Source of the DNA: Legionella impletisoli | Lineage (GTDB): Bacteria > Pseudomonadota > Gammaproteobacteria > Legionellales > Legionellaceae | Length of the DNA stretch: 64,000 nt | Direction: 5' to 3' | Assembly (NCBI RefSeq): GCF_900639875.1 | Contig: NZ_CAAAIA010000003.1 | Span: forward strand, 167,077 to 231,076 | In this document: positions 38,209-47,905 of the stretch, one piece after another | Position numbering within the stretch: the first letter of the stretch is position 1 | Layout of the letters: every line of letters starts with the position of its first letter | The notes under the pieces: model-generated | Database searches by the model: none | The model's input: only the letters and a program-made list of their open reading frames with translations | What the model was told of the DNA's origin: nothing | Made by a program: the position numbers and the translations under genes

Positions 38209-38237
38209 TTGACAGGCTAGTCAAACCCTAGTAGTTT
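38209..38237 (+). promoter_or_regulatory. Possible sigma-70 promoter
   Basis: A consensus -35 box TTGACA (38209-38214) is followed after exactly 17 bases by TAGTTT (38232-38237), a weak -10. It lies 14 bp after the upstream glycosyltransferase stop and would drive the Rpn-like gene. TTGAC and GTCAA also form a short inverted repeat around the -35. The weak -10 keeps this tentative. Confidence 0.25.
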
Positions 38238-38364
38238 TACCTAAATCTACTGAAAAAATAACGCTTACATTTTTTTAATTATATCCAGTCTATCGGGCTT
38301 GTATCAGTATTTTGAAATGCTGCAAATGGAAGTTAAGACCAATAGCAATTTAGTGGAAGAATAT

Positions 38365-39285
38365 ATGAATGGATCTCATTTTATATTGAAACCATCACGA
38401 TTTCTAAGCCCAAAAAAGGATATGGTTTTTAGGCGAATTTTTGGAGCTAATCCTGAGCTTATTTTAAGTATTATCAATAATATATTGCCATTTAAAATCC
38501 CTATCTTTAGCATAGACTATATCTCAGAAAATCAAATTCCACATTTTAATATTCAAAATCATTCCTCTGTTCATATTAGATGTGTTGATATGATGGAAAA
38601 AGTGCTGTTTGTTTCTTTATATTTTATTAGGAGGTCTGTTCCTAGCGATTGCATTGCTTCTAATAAGCCACTTGCTGCTTATCTTAAAAAGTATTTAAAA
38701 AATATCAATGAGACTCCTCTATACCCCCATTATACGCTATTCATATGGGATGCTATCTTATTTGATAATATAACTGACTGGTTTCACTATGGGGGTCTTG
38801 TAGAAAGCATCAAACCTGAAATAGAGCCGTCTCAACATGAGCTTTATGTTATAGAATTAGAAAAATTCAACCTTAATCATCAAGTGGATAAGGTTCATGT
38901 AAGTATGGGGGAGCTGTGGTTGCGTTTTTTTAATGAGATCCATGAGGACACATACGAGTTCCCACCACTTTATATGAATGAACCCGTTTTCTTACAGGCT
39001 ATGAGTTTAGCTCAAGAGCTAAATTTTTATGATGATTTAGCAGAAGCGACAAATTATCAATCAAATGCAAATAGTATCCAAATCAATTCTATTCAAAAAC
39101 ACCTGGATGAAGCTAAAATAAAAGGCCAGCTAGAAGGTGAAAAAAAAGCTCGGATGGTGATAGCAAAAAAAATGGTAGCAGAAAGTATCGATCCTAATAT
39201 GATCTCTCAGTTAACAGGATTAAGTCATTTAGAAATAGATTCACTCACCCATAAACTAGCTTACTGCGCTGACTCGTTGATATGA
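38365..39285 (+). CDS. Rpn/PD-(D/E)XK nuclease-family protein, probably inactive
   Basis: About 306 residues. The opening SRFLSPKKDMVFRRIFG is the signature of the Rpn (transposase_31 / PDDEXK_2) family of recombination-promoting nucleases, followed by PELILSIINNILPF. In active members a D...ExQ motif follows some 60 residues in; here the equivalent stretch reads CVDMMEKVLFVSLYF, with SLY in place of ExQ, so catalysis is probably lost. The C-terminus has the usual short coiled tail (EAKIKGQLEGEKKARMVIAKKM). Start 38365 follows GGAAG. It interrupts the sugar genes and may mark a recombination junction. Confidence 0.75.
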   Translation: MNGSHFILKPSRFLSPKKDMVFRRIFGANPELILSIINNILPFKIPIFSIDYISENQIPHFNIQNHSSVHIRCVDMMEKVLFVSLYFIRRSVPSDCIASNKPLAAYLKKYLKNINETPLYPHYTLFIWDAILFDNITDWFHYGGLVESIKPEIEPSQHELYVIELEKFNLNHQVDKVHVSMGELWLRFFNEIHEDTYEFPPLYMNEPVFLQAMSLAQELNFYDDLAEATNYQSNANSIQINSIQKHLDEAKIKGQLEGEKKARMVIAKKMVAESIDPNMISQLTGLSHLEIDSLTHKLAYCADSLI

Positions 39286-39300
39286 AAGCTGCAAATATAA

Positions 39301-39562
39301 TTGAAGACGGTCGTGGGCATTTTACTCAAAATAGTTCGTCAAACGTTTTCAAATCCTGTTGTGATTGGCAGTAAAGAATATAAGCTTTATCCAAGGATTA
39401 GAGTTTTTTATACAGATGGCAGATGAGTTGAGGGAACGCATTGGTTATCTCAAATTTGTCATAGAGAGAATGATTGAAAATCAACGCTCATATTACCAAA
39501 AATTATTACCCATGATCGCAGGAAAAATCAATAATAGCCTGAAGAGATTTAAATTGTTATAA
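39301..39562 (+). pseudogene. Decayed remnant of a GGDEF-EAL protein
   Basis: Two frames of this 310-bp gap carry recognisable pieces. Frame A (39301-39426) reads LLKIVRQTFSNPVVIGSKEY then YPRIRVFYTDGR and a stop, resembling the end of a GGDEF domain (ending in SIGIS.YP.DG). Frame B (from about 39404) reads EFFIQMADELRERIGYLKFV then NQRSYYQKLLPMIAGKI, resembling the GGDEF-EAL linker and the first EAL strand (FELYYQPK). The intervening part appears deleted and the frame shifted. No intact start. By-eye identification. Confidence 0.5.
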
Positions 39563-39594
39563 CCCTTTGATTAATAAAATAGAGAGACTGCCTT

Positions 39595-41361
39595 ATGAGT
39601 ACAGTGATTTTAGGGATTAATGCCTATCATGGCGACGCCAGTGCTTGTGTTGTAATTGACGGAGAATTGAAGGCTGCTGTTGAAGAAGAACGGTTTAGGC
39701 GAATAAAACATTGGGCGGGATTTCCCAAGTATGCAATTGAATATTGTTTAAGTGATGTTAACTGTAACTTAGAAGATGTTGATTACATCGCGATTAATCG
39801 AAAGCCTAATGCAAACCTTCATAAAAAAGCATTGTTTGCATTTTCAAAAAAACCCAGTCTAAATTTGATTAAAGAACGCTTGGCAAATGTTTCAAAAGTT
39901 AAGGATGTGCTCCAGGAGTTAAGTGAGGCTTTTGCAATACCCGCAGAAAAAATGAAAGCAAAAATGTGTAATATAGAACATCACCGAGCGCATTTAGGCA
40001 GTAGTTTTTATGTGTCGCCTTATGATAAAGCGGCTTTAGTATCTGTTGATGGGTTTGGGGATTTCGTGAGTACTATGTGGGGATATGGTGAAGGTCAAAC
40101 TATATTTGTTCGTGATCAAATTTATTTCCCCCATTCATTGGGCATGTTTTATTTAGCGTTAACGCAGTATTTAGGATTTGATAAATACGGTGATGAGTAC
40201 AAAGTCATGGGGCTTTCACCATATGGCAAGCCTTCTGAAATGGATAAAATGCGGGAAATAGTGCAGTTAGAAGCGAACGGTAAATTTCAATTAAACTTGG
40301 ACTATTTTAATCATCATTCTGTTGGCGTGGTCAATATATGGGATAATTCAGAGCCTAAAATTGGTCAAGTCTTTTCCTCTAATTTGGAGGAGTTGTTGGG
40401 GCCGAAACGAAGTTCATCAGAGCCATTAACCGACTATCATAAAAATATAGCCGCGTCAGTTCAAACGATGTATGAAGAAGCTTTTTTCTCAATTTTAAAT
40501 CATGTGCAAAAAGAGACAGAGGCATCTAAGCTTTGTTTAGCTGGCGGGTGCGCAATGAATTCTGTTGCTAATGGTAAAATTCTTGAACGTACAAACTACG
40601 ACGGCTTTTATATCCAACCTGCCGCAGGAGATGCAGGGGGGGCTATAGGTGCCGCTTATTCTGTTTGGCATGAGCAATTAAAAAAGCCTAGACAGTTTAT
40701 TATGAATCATGCTTATTGGGGGCCGGAATATTCTGAAGATGTTTATCATCAACTGATTGTCGATCAGAAAACATCCCTGGAGTCTGAAGATTGTCAAGTT
40801 ACGTTATATGACAAAGAAGAGGAGCTTTGCGCGGCGGTTGCTAAATTTATATCAGAAGGGGAAGTGATTGGCTGGTTTCAAGGGAGAATGGAGTGGGGCG
40901 CTCGTGCACTTGGAAATCGAAGCATTTTAGCTGATCCGAGAAGAGCTGATATGAAAGATATCTTGAATCTCAAAATTAAAAGAAGAGAGTCATTTAGACC
41001 GTTTGCTCCTTCAATCTTAAGAGAAGAAACCAATAAGTGGTTTGAGACGGATTATGATGTACCATTCATGTTAAAAGTATTTCAAATCAAAGAAGATAAA
41101 CGTTGCGAAATTCCAGCAGTTACACACGTTAATGGGTCTGGTCGCTTGCAAACGGTAACAAAGGAATCAAATGCACGCTATTATCAGTTAATTAAATCAT
41201 TTTATGATTTATCAGATGTACCTATGTTGTTAAATACATCCTTTAATGAAAATGAACCTGTTGTTTGCAAGCCAAAGGAAGCAATGGATTGTTTTTTGAG
41301 AACTAAAATGGATGTGTTGGTATTAGGAAATTATGTCATTAGAAGACAAAATAATACCTGA
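39595..41361 (+). CDS. NodU/CmcH-family carbamoyltransferase
   Basis: A 588-residue enzyme expected to put a carbamoyl group from carbamoyl phosphate, through carbamoyl-AMP, onto a sugar hydroxyl. The N-terminal Kae1-like domain has LGINAYHGDASACVV, EEERFRRIKH, the metal-binding IEHHRAHLGSSFY and VSVDGFGDF; the C-terminal YrdC-like part has GWFQGRMEWGARALGNRSIL and MLLNTSFNENEPVV. Full family length and all main motifs present. It opens the third block of the locus, so O-carbamoylation of the polysaccharide is likely. NodU and CmcH act on Nod factor and cephem respectively. Confidence 0.9.
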   Translation: MSTVILGINAYHGDASACVVIDGELKAAVEEERFRRIKHWAGFPKYAIEYCLSDVNCNLEDVDYIAINRKPNANLHKKALFAFSKKPSLNLIKERLANVSKVKDVLQELSEAFAIPAEKMKAKMCNIEHHRAHLGSSFYVSPYDKAALVSVDGFGDFVSTMWGYGEGQTIFVRDQIYFPHSLGMFYLALTQYLGFDKYGDEYKVMGLSPYGKPSEMDKMREIVQLEANGKFQLNLDYFNHHSVGVVNIWDNSEPKIGQVFSSNLEELLGPKRSSSEPLTDYHKNIAASVQTMYEEAFFSILNHVQKETEASKLCLAGGCAMNSVANGKILERTNYDGFYIQPAAGDAGGAIGAAYSVWHEQLKKPRQFIMNHAYWGPEYSEDVYHQLIVDQKTSLESEDCQVTLYDKEEELCAAVAKFISEGEVIGWFQGRMEWGARALGNRSILADPRRADMKDILNLKIKRRESFRPFAPSILREETNKWFETDYDVPFMLKVFQIKEDKRCEIPAVTHVNGSGRLQTVTKESNARYYQLIKSFYDLSDVPMLLNTSFNENEPVVCKPKEAMDCFLRTKMDVLVLGNYVIRRQNNT

Positions 41362-41377
41362 TTAGACCTAAGTCCTA

Positions 41378-42160
41378 ATGCTCAATTTTTTTAAGGTATA
41401 CTCAGAAGTGAATTTAAAGTTTTCAATTATAGTCGCCACTTACAATAGCCAAAGCAATATTAAAACTTGCCTACAATCTATTTTGAAACAAACACACCAA
41501 CAGATTGAGTTAGTTATTATTGATGGAGGTTCTACTGATGGGACTCTTCAAGAGATACAATGCTCTGGTATTAAGCCCGATATATTAGTATCCGAGCCGG
41601 ATAATGGCATTTATGATGCTTTGAATAAAGGACTTTCTAAAGCAACTGGGGATGTTATAGGCTTTGTCCACTCAGATGATTTTTTGACATCTACTGATGT
41701 ATTAGCATCAATTAGTGAGTGTTTTCTAGAACAAAAGGTGGATGGTGTATATGGTGATTTACAATACGTGCATCGGGATAATACCAACTTAATTGTTCGC
41801 CACTGGAAAAGTAGGCCATTCAATACCTCTTTATTAAAAAGAGGCTGGATGCCTGCTCATCCTACACTATATTTGCGTCGTGGTGTTTACGAAAAACATG
41901 GTCGATTTGATATGTCACTGCGAATTGCTGCTGATTATGACTTTATTGTTAGAGTCATGTCTGATAACGAGCTTGCTTTTGCTTATCTATCCAAAGTCCT
42001 CGTGAAGATGCGTTTAGGTGGTGCTAGTAACCGAAATTTTAAGAATTTAGTTCAAAAAAGCAAAGAAGATTATTATGTTTTGCGCAAAAATAAAGTAGGT
42101 GGACTCTATACGTTGCTTTGTAAAAATTTATTAAAATTACCCCAATTTATATTGAGGTAA
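41378..42160 (+). CDS. Glycosyltransferase family 2
   Basis: A 260-residue GT-A enzyme with the standard opening FSIIVATYNSQSNIKTCLQS, then IDGGSTDGTLQEI, EPDNGIYDALNKG, FVHSDD (the DxD-type metal site) and GWMPAHPTLYLRR. It resembles colanic-acid-type inverting transferases (WcaA/WcaE-like). A later GTG start at 41408 would give a shorter N-terminus closer to the family; the ATG at 41378 is kept for lack of a deciding ribosome site. Next to gmd-fcl, so fucosyl transfer is possible. Confidence 0.85.
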   Translation: MLNFFKVYSEVNLKFSIIVATYNSQSNIKTCLQSILKQTHQQIELVIIDGGSTDGTLQEIQCSGIKPDILVSEPDNGIYDALNKGLSKATGDVIGFVHSDDFLTSTDVLASISECFLEQKVDGVYGDLQYVHRDNTNLIVRHWKSRPFNTSLLKRGWMPAHPTLYLRRGVYEKHGRFDMSLRIAADYDFIVRVMSDNELAFAYLSKVLVKMRLGGASNRNFKNLVQKSKEDYYVLRKNKVGGLYTLLCKNLLKLPQFILR

Positions 42161-42186
42161 ATTAAATCATAAGGGATAGACTATCA

Positions 42187-43305
42187 ATGAAAACGGCGCT
42201 GATTACTGGAATTACCGGTCAAGATGGTTCATATCTTGCTGAATTATTATTAGAAAAAGGTTATCAAGTTCATGGTATAAAAAGGCGCTCTTCCTTATTT
42301 AATACAGATCGGGTGGATCATATTTATGAAGACCCGCACGTGAATAATCAGCAATTCATCCTTCATTATGGCGACTTAACAGATTCGACCAATATCATAC
42401 GAATTTTAAAAGAGGTACAGCCAGATGAGGTGTATAATTTAGGCGCACAATCTCATGTGGCAGTTAGTTTTGAGTCACCTGAATACACCGCAGATGTAGA
42501 TGCCTTAGGCTCACTTCGTATTTTAGAAGCGATTCGCCTCCTAGGGTTGGAGAAAAAAACACGGTTTTATCAGGCCTCAACATCTGAATTGTATGGATTG
42601 GTTCAAGAAACGCCGCAATCGGAAACAACCCCATTTTATCCACGCTCTCCTTATGCAGTTGCCAAACTATACGCTTATTGGATAACGGTGAATTATCGTG
42701 AAGCCTATGGTATGTATGCTTGTAACGGCATTTTATTTAACCATGAGTCACCTCGGCGAGGTGAGACATTCGTAACTCGTAAAATTACAAGAGGTATGTC
42801 CAATATTGCCCAAGGCTTAGAAAAATGCCTCTACCTGGGCAACCTAGATGCTTTGAGAGACTGGGGTCATGCTAAAGATTATGTTCGGATGCAGTGGCTT
42901 ATGTTACAACAAGAAAAGGCAGAAGATTTCGTGATAGCTACCGGTCAACAATATTCCGTTCGGCAATTTGTTGTTTGGTCTGCTGCTTGCCTTGGTATTA
43001 CACTTGAATTTCATGGCAACGGGGTTAGGGAATATGGCATCGTAGCCTATGTTGAAGGTAAGCTCGCTCCAGGAGTTAAGAAAGGTGACGTGATTGTTAA
43101 AGTAGATCCTCGATATTTTCGCCCCGCAGAAGTGGAATCTTTGCTAGGAGATCCGACAAAAGCGGAGAAAACTCTTGGCTGGAAGCCTGAAATATCTACC
43201 CAAGAGATGTGTGCAGAAATGGTAGCAGAGGATTTAAAAGTAGCACAACGACACGCTTTTTTGAAAGAACACGGCCACTTAGTTCCGCTTACGGTTGAAT
43301 ATTAA
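42187..43305 (+). CDS. gmd: GDP-mannose 4,6-dehydratase
   Basis: Converts GDP-mannose to GDP-4-keto-6-deoxymannose. 372 residues: [62 protein letters not shown] (YxxxK), [16 protein letters not shown] and [16 protein letters not shown], all diagnostic. AAGGGATAG precedes the start. With fcl two bases downstream it makes GDP-L-fucose. Mannose-1-phosphate guanylyltransferase and phosphomannomutase are not in the window and must be supplied from elsewhere. Confidence 0.97.
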   Translation: MKTALITGITGQDGSYLAELLLEKGYQVHGIKRRSSLFNTDRVDHIYEDPHVNNQQFILHYGDLTDSTNIIRILKEVQPDEVYNLGAQSHVAVSFESPEYTADVDALGSLRILEAIRLLGLEKKTRFYQASTSELYGLVQETPQSETTPFYPRSPYAVAKLYAYWITVNYREAYGMYACNGILFNHESPRRGETFVTRKITRGMSNIAQGLEKCLYLGNLDALRDWGHAKDYVRMQWLMLQQEKAEDFVIATGQQYSVRQFVVWSAACLGITLEFHGNGVREYGIVAYVEGKLAPGVKKGDVIVKVDPRYFRPAEVESLLGDPTKAEKTLGWKPEISTQEMCAEMVAEDLKVAQRHAFLKEHGHLVPLTVEY

Positions 43306-43307
43306 AT

Positions 43308-44270
43308 ATGGATATGAGAACAATTTTTGTTGCAGGCCATCAAGGTATGGTAGGCCAAGCTATTTTAAGACAGCTTGAAAAAGAACAAGGCATAAAAGTA
43401 CTGACAGCAACTCGCCAAGAGCTGGACTTGACAAGACAGTCCGAAGTTCTTGACTATTTTACTCATCATCGCATTGATCAGGTTTATTTAGCAGCCGCTA
43501 AAGTGGGAGGGATTCACGCGAATAATGTATATCCAGCTCAATTTATATATGACAATTTGATGATACAAGCGAATATCATTCATGCCTCGTATTTGACAAA
43601 GGTACAAGAATTATTATTTTTAGGGTCTTCTTGCATCTATCCAAAGCATGCAGCGCAACCAATTACTGAATCTTCTTTATTAACTGGTCACTTGGAACCG
43701 ACGAATGAGCCTTATGCTATTGCTAAAATAGCAGGAATTAAAATGTGCGAAAGCTATAATCGTCAATATGGGTGTGATTATCGCAGTGTGATGCCAACGA
43801 ATCTTTATGGCCCAAATGATAATTTTCATCCAGAAAATAGCCATGTAATTCCTGCTTTATTACGCAGACTTCATGAAGCAGCTCAGCAAATGGCTGAACA
43901 AGTTAAGATATGGGGGAGTGGTGCACCTAGAAGGGAATTTTTACATGTAGATGATTTAGCACAAGCATGTGTTTATATCATGAAGTTAGATAAGCATGTT
44001 TATGCAGCTAGTACCCAACCTATGCAATCACATATTAATATTGGTTCAGGTCAAGACTGTACAATCAAAGAGCTTGCAGAAAAGATTGCATCGGTTGTTG
44101 GCTTTAAAGGTCAGTTAGTTTTTGATACAACCCAACCTGACGGGACCCCACGTAAGTTGTTGGATGTATCTTGTCTCCGTGGATTAGGCTGGGAAGCAAA
44201 TATTAATTTAGATGATGGACTTCGCTCTACCTATGATTGGTTTTTAACACATAATGAAAAGAGAGTTTAG
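43308..44270 (+). CDS. fcl: GDP-L-fucose synthase
   Basis: Epimerase-reductase that finishes GDP-L-fucose. 320 residues: [53 protein letters not shown] (YxxxK), [13 protein letters not shown] and [17 protein letters not shown]. Gene follows gmd by two bases. The 142 bp after it, before the wecA-like gene, show no gene of their own. The pair gmd-fcl is less AT-rich than the glycosyltransferase block, suggesting a separate origin. Confidence 0.96.
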   Translation: MDMRTIFVAGHQGMVGQAILRQLEKEQGIKVLTATRQELDLTRQSEVLDYFTHHRIDQVYLAAAKVGGIHANNVYPAQFIYDNLMIQANIIHASYLTKVQELLFLGSSCIYPKHAAQPITESSLLTGHLEPTNEPYAIAKIAGIKMCESYNRQYGCDYRSVMPTNLYGPNDNFHPENSHVIPALLRRLHEAAQQMAEQVKIWGSGAPRREFLHVDDLAQACVYIMKLDKHVYAASTQPMQSHINIGSGQDCTIKELAEKIASVVGFKGQLVFDTTQPDGTPRKLLDVSCLRGLGWEANINLDDGLRSTYDWFLTHNEKRV

Positions 44271-44412
44271 AGGTAACTCCTATAGGAATAATACCAGCAT
44301 ACCTAACAGAAGCTAGAGGACATTTTGAGCGTCAATTTCCAACCTTTATAAAAAATAAACTCGCAGCAGAGTTCAGGTAGCAAAAAAAACAGATCATAAC
44401 AGGGAGGTATAA

Positions 44413-45501
44413 ATGCAATACTATGCAGTTTATGTAGTAGAGATAGCTAAAATCATGCTTATAACTGGGTGTGGTATTTTTATTCTTACCCCATTAGCCA
44501 GGGTATTAAATTTAATGGATTATCCTGGTGGTCGAAAAGCACATCTGAAAGCAACGCCTCTAATTGGAGGGATTGCGATTTTTTTTGGGTTGGTGTTAAG
44601 TGTTTATTATCTTCCTATCTCAAAAGAACTTTATCATCACGTCTTATTGGGTTCTTTCATCCTACTTTTAATTGGTGCTGTGGATGATCGTTTCGATATC
44701 AGACCTAGATTAAGGTTGGTGATTCAAATAAGTGCTATTTTTTACATGATTTTAGCAGGTAAATTCTGCCTGAATTATGTGGGAGAAATTTTCTATTTTA
44801 CAGATATCTATTTACATAAAATCTCAATACCACTGACACTCATTCTAACGCTTGGATTTATCAATGCAATTAATATGCTCGATGGTCAAGATGGCTTAGC
44901 TGGAGGAGTCGTTTTAACAGAATCACTTTTGCTCTTTGCCGTGAGTTATTATTTGGGTCAAACGCAATTGGCATTATTATTGTTAACCTTTATTGGACTA
45001 TTAGCGGTATTTCTTCTTTTTAATATGCCATTACCTTGGCGCCATCGAGCTAGTGTTTTCTTAGGCGATTCGGGCAGTAACTTCATGGCATTTTTTATTG
45101 CTTGGTGCGTTATTTATTTATCCCAAATTGAATCTCAAATTATAAAACCGATAACCTTGATTTGGATTGTCGCTTTTCCTTTTTTTGATATGACCAGTGC
45201 TTGTTTAATTAGAACAAAGCAAAAGCGCTCCTGGGCAGATCCTGGCCATGATCATATTCATCATTTATTGCGGAAGTTTAATATACCCGTATTCTGGTCA
45301 ACTTTCTTATTAAGTGGATTATCCTTAGGGTATGGCCTTCTAGGAGTTCTATTTGCATGGGGTCAGGTCTCAGAAGGATTACAGTCTTATCTCTATCTTG
45401 TTTGTTTTGCCAGCTATCTTTTATTTACAAACTGGTTAAGTCGTGAGCATAGAAATATTCAATCCTCGTTTAACTCAAGCATCGATTTTATTTCGAAGTA
45501 A
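44413..45501 (+). CDS. WecA-like undecaprenyl-phosphate sugar-1-P transferase
   Basis: Starts the repeat unit by moving a HexNAc-1-phosphate from UDP to undecaprenyl phosphate at the inner face of the inner membrane. 362 residues with about 11 helices and the polytopic-family motifs: GRKAHLKATPLIGG near the start, VDD (90-92), NMLDGQDGLAGG (154-165), FLGDSGSN (216-223) and HDHIHH (279-284). This is the WecA/TagO branch rather than MraY. GGGAGG is a strong ribosome site. UDP-GlcNAc is the likely substrate but not provable. Only one initiating transferase is seen in the locus. Confidence 0.9.
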   Translation: MQYYAVYVVEIAKIMLITGCGIFILTPLARVLNLMDYPGGRKAHLKATPLIGGIAIFFGLVLSVYYLPISKELYHHVLLGSFILLLIGAVDDRFDIRPRLRLVIQISAIFYMILAGKFCLNYVGEIFYFTDIYLHKISIPLTLILTLGFINAINMLDGQDGLAGGVVLTESLLLFAVSYYLGQTQLALLLLTFIGLLAVFLLFNMPLPWRHRASVFLGDSGSNFMAFFIAWCVIYLSQIESQIIKPITLIWIVAFPFFDMTSACLIRTKQKRSWADPGHDHIHHLLRKFNIPVFWSTFLLSGLSLGYGLLGVLFAWGQVSEGLQSYLYLVCFASYLLFTNWLSREHRNIQSSFNSSIDFISK

Positions 45502-45518
45502 TTTTTTAGTGTGCTGAT

Positions 45519-45621
45519 ATGAAAATTTTAATTTTAACTTTTTATTATCCCTCTTGATTTAAGAGCTGGTTCTTTTTTGGAGTGCCAATATTATGAAATC
45601 CTTGGCCCAAGATATAGTTAA
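45519..45621 (+). pseudogene. Truncated, frameshifted glycosyltransferase remnant
   Basis: Just after the wecA-like gene an ATG at 45519 begins MKILILTFYYPS and then stops; moving one frame at about 45552 continues as PLDLRAGSFLECQYYEILG. Joined, this resembles the opening of WcaI-like GT4 enzymes (YYPPDLxAGSF). The rest of the gene is gone, and wzi begins 46 bp later. The match is short and made by eye. Confidence 0.5.
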
Positions 45622-45666
45622 TCTTGCTCAATAAAAATGAATGAGCAATCGAGTACAAGAGGTAAT

Positions 45667-47220
45667 ATGAAGTTAAGGATGTGTGTTGTTTGGATATGTG
45701 GATTAACTCTACTTTTCTCTTCACTCGCTTTTTCAGGTCCATTTTTATATGTAAACCCTTATGACGCAACCGATAGCATGGCTATTAAAAATGATATTGA
45801 TTTGCTTGCAGATTATGGATTAATTTCAGCTCCCGTCTTAACTTGGCCGCTTCCTTGGAAAAGTATTGGTTCTTCTTTATTAAGTACGGAGTCTGAATTA
45901 ACGGTTAAAGAAGCTCCGAGTTTTGTTCAATTGGCTTATTTTCGTGTATTAGCTCGATACAAAAAGGCATTGTCCAGGGCTTGGTCTCCTGGGGTATTTA
46001 TTAGCGGTGGGTCGAAACTTAATCCCTTTCGTACGTTTCAATGGCAGCCTCGTAGTGATTTTGAAGTTGGGGGCTCACTGGAAAAACAAAATCAACGAAT
46101 CGCTGCTAACTTAGCCGTTAATTACGGAAAATACGCCGATGTTACAGGGGATGTTCATTTAGATAGCTCATATTTTTACCTATTTCTTGGCAATTGGGGG
46201 ATTGGTGTCGATAAAATGAGTCGTTGGTGGGGGCCGGGATTTACAGATAGTATGATTTTATCAGCCAATGCGCCGCCTTTGCCGACCCTTACTTTACAAA
46301 GAATGGGGGCTGACGCATTTGAAACCAAATGGTTAAGTTGGTTGGGGCCATGGTTATTCACCACTTCTTTATCGGTGGGAGGAGATGATGTTCCTATTGC
46401 TCACCCTTTAATTTGGCTAACGAATGTTTCTTTGCGTCCTTTGCAAAGTTTACAACTCAGTTTCTCGAGGGTTTCTTTTTTTGCTGGTGAGACTAGGCCG
46501 CTTAATCAACGCATGCTCTGGAATTTGATAAAGGTTGATAATAATTGTAATAGTCTTACCCAAGGCCAAGAATATTGTAATAAGTACAGTCCTGGCACAG
46601 AACACTGGGAATTTACAATGGACTGGAATTTAAATAAAACGTTTAATTTCCCAGCTAATCTATATCTTCAGACAATTTTTAATGATCGTGTTCCCTATTC
46701 TTATGCACCTTGGTTATATCGCAGTGGCTTTAATCCTCCCATACCAGGTCGGACTGCATTTTTAGCAGGGAGCAATATCTGGTTTCCGCTGAAAAAAGCG
46801 CTAGTACGGCTGTATGGTGAGTTTGAATACACATTTCAGCATGTCTATTATTTTTGGGGACCTATGGTGCCGCAAATTTATGGCTATAGTAAGTATCCTT
46901 ATGTTTATTATGGTAAAAATATCGGAAGTTCCTTAGGTGATGAAGCCATGGGATATTCGCTCGGTGGGATTATTAATGAAAGCAATGGTACTAGTGATAC
47001 CTTTTTAATTCGATATATTAAATTGTATTATTTTTATTACCAAAACCCAGTTGAAGAATATTTGCGCGATAAGGTATTATGGGTTTCTTTGGGGAAAACC
47101 TTTCCTTTGCCTAATCAATTTGGCCAGGTTTCTACGCAGTTAGGTTATCTTAGTAATCTTAAGGGGGTGCGTTATAAATCCTCGACCTCAGGGTTTTTAG
47201 TATGGAGTAAGAAATTTTAG
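45667..47220 (+). CDS. wzi: Outer-membrane capsule assembly protein Wzi
   Basis: A 517-residue outer-membrane beta-barrel that in group 1 capsules binds exported polymer to the cell surface. Signal peptide MKLRMCVVWICGLTLLFSS with cleavage near AFS. The following region (PYDATDSMAIKNDIDLLADY) is the Wzi N-terminal helical part; the rest alternates strands rich in Tyr, Trp and Gly, with WWGPGFTDSMILSANAPP and a LYGEFEYTF strand, as in the family. Start at 45667 behind AAGAGG, not the ATG at 45637, which lacks a ribosome site and spoils the signal peptide. Last gene of the locus; a hairpin follows. Confidence 0.88.
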   Translation: MKLRMCVVWICGLTLLFSSLAFSGPFLYVNPYDATDSMAIKNDIDLLADYGLISAPVLTWPLPWKSIGSSLLSTESELTVKEAPSFVQLAYFRVLARYKKALSRAWSPGVFISGGSKLNPFRTFQWQPRSDFEVGGSLEKQNQRIAANLAVNYGKYADVTGDVHLDSSYFYLFLGNWGIGVDKMSRWWGPGFTDSMILSANAPPLPTLTLQRMGADAFETKWLSWLGPWLFTTSLSVGGDDVPIAHPLIWLTNVSLRPLQSLQLSFSRVSFFAGETRPLNQRMLWNLIKVDNNCNSLTQGQEYCNKYSPGTEHWEFTMDWNLNKTFNFPANLYLQTIFNDRVPYSYAPWLYRSGFNPPIPGRTAFLAGSNIWFPLKKALVRLYGEFEYTFQHVYYFWGPMVPQIYGYSKYPYVYYGKNIGSSLGDEAMGYSLGGIINESNGTSDTFLIRYIKLYYFYYQNPVEEYLRDKVLWVSLGKTFPLPNQFGQVSTQLGYLSNLKGVRYKSSTSGFLVWSKKF

Positions 47221-47230
47221 ACGGAAATTT

Positions 47231-47267
47231 TTGCACCATCCATCAAGTGAGCCGAAGGATGGTGCAA
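47231..47267. terminator. Hairpin between convergent wzi and next gene
   Basis: An 11-bp perfect inverted repeat, TTGCACCATCC (47231-47241) and GGATGGTGCAA (47257-47267), with a 15-base loop, lies between two convergent genes. It ends the polysaccharide locus and could stop transcription from either side, though neither side has a long T-run. Confidence 0.5.
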
Positions 47268-47280
47268 GTAGTTGGATTGA

Positions 47281-47835
47281 TTAATCAAACAAGCCTCTGC
47301 TGAGTGATAATATAGAAGCGTGATGTTCGTCAGGTTGGTGCGCTTCATTAAATGCTCTAAACATACCCGCCGCTTCTCGCGCAGAAATATTATGTGTGTA
47401 TACTGGTTTAGGCCAGGCTTCAATACGTTTTACAGCTAAACTGTGCGCGGTTGGGTTATGAATGGCATCACCCCAATCACCTCTGCGGGCCCAGTATTGC
47501 ATAGTGCTTGGAAGTTTATGGTAATCTTTCAGTTTTGTTTGTTGTGCCATGCATTCAATAACTTCTGGGGATTGTGAATCACTGTGCTCCCGTGTGAATT
47601 TACCTCGAAAGTAATCCACTTCGACCAGATTGATTCTTTCTATCAGTACTTTCATGATTTCATCAAAAGCAGTTTTATCTTCTTCGGTAGGCGTGATTGT
47701 TTCAATCTGTGCAAAAAATTGATTGATACAATGAACAAAAAATTCCATGGATTCATCGGTTGCGCATCCGTTGTTCGCGCGAAGTTGAGTGAGGTCCATT
47801 TCTAGTAGTTGGTTTAAAGGTTCAAATGAAAGCAT
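47281..47835 (-). CDS. Protein of unknown function
   Basis: A 184-residue soluble protein without signal peptide or membrane helix. Mostly helical at the N-terminus (EPLNQLLEMDLTQLRANNG), with a short Trp-rich patch TMQYWARRGDWGD in the middle. I recognise no domain. GGA lies eight bases before the ATG. It sits downstream of, and in the same direction as, the coiled-coil gene, separated by a perfect palindrome. It could be a Dot/Icm-type substrate if this is Legionella, but nothing in the sequence proves that. Confidence 0.6.
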   Translation of the reverse strand: MLSFEPLNQLLEMDLTQLRANNGCATDESMEFFVHCINQFFAQIETITPTEEDKTAFDEIMKVLIERINLVEVDYFRGKFTREHSDSQSPEVIECMAQQTKLKDYHKLPSTMQYWARRGDWGDAIHNPTAHSLAVKRIEAWPKPVYTHNISAREAAGMFRAFNEAHQPDEHHASILSLSRGLFD

Positions 47836-47868
47836 GATAATTCCAAAAATAAGTAATGTAGATAAACT

Positions 47869-47890
47869 AGGCTCAATAATTATTGAGCCT
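47869..47890. other. 22-bp perfect palindrome between minus-strand genes
   Basis: AGGCTCAATAA followed at once by TTATTGAGCCT, a perfect dyad with no loop, lies 34 bp upstream of the 184-residue gene and 16 bp after the coiled-coil gene's stop. On the minus strand it is followed by AGTTTATC. It could be a terminator for the coiled-coil gene or a binding site for a dimeric regulator. Confidence 0.5.
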
Positions 47891-47905
47891 TATGACATAC
47901 TTTTG

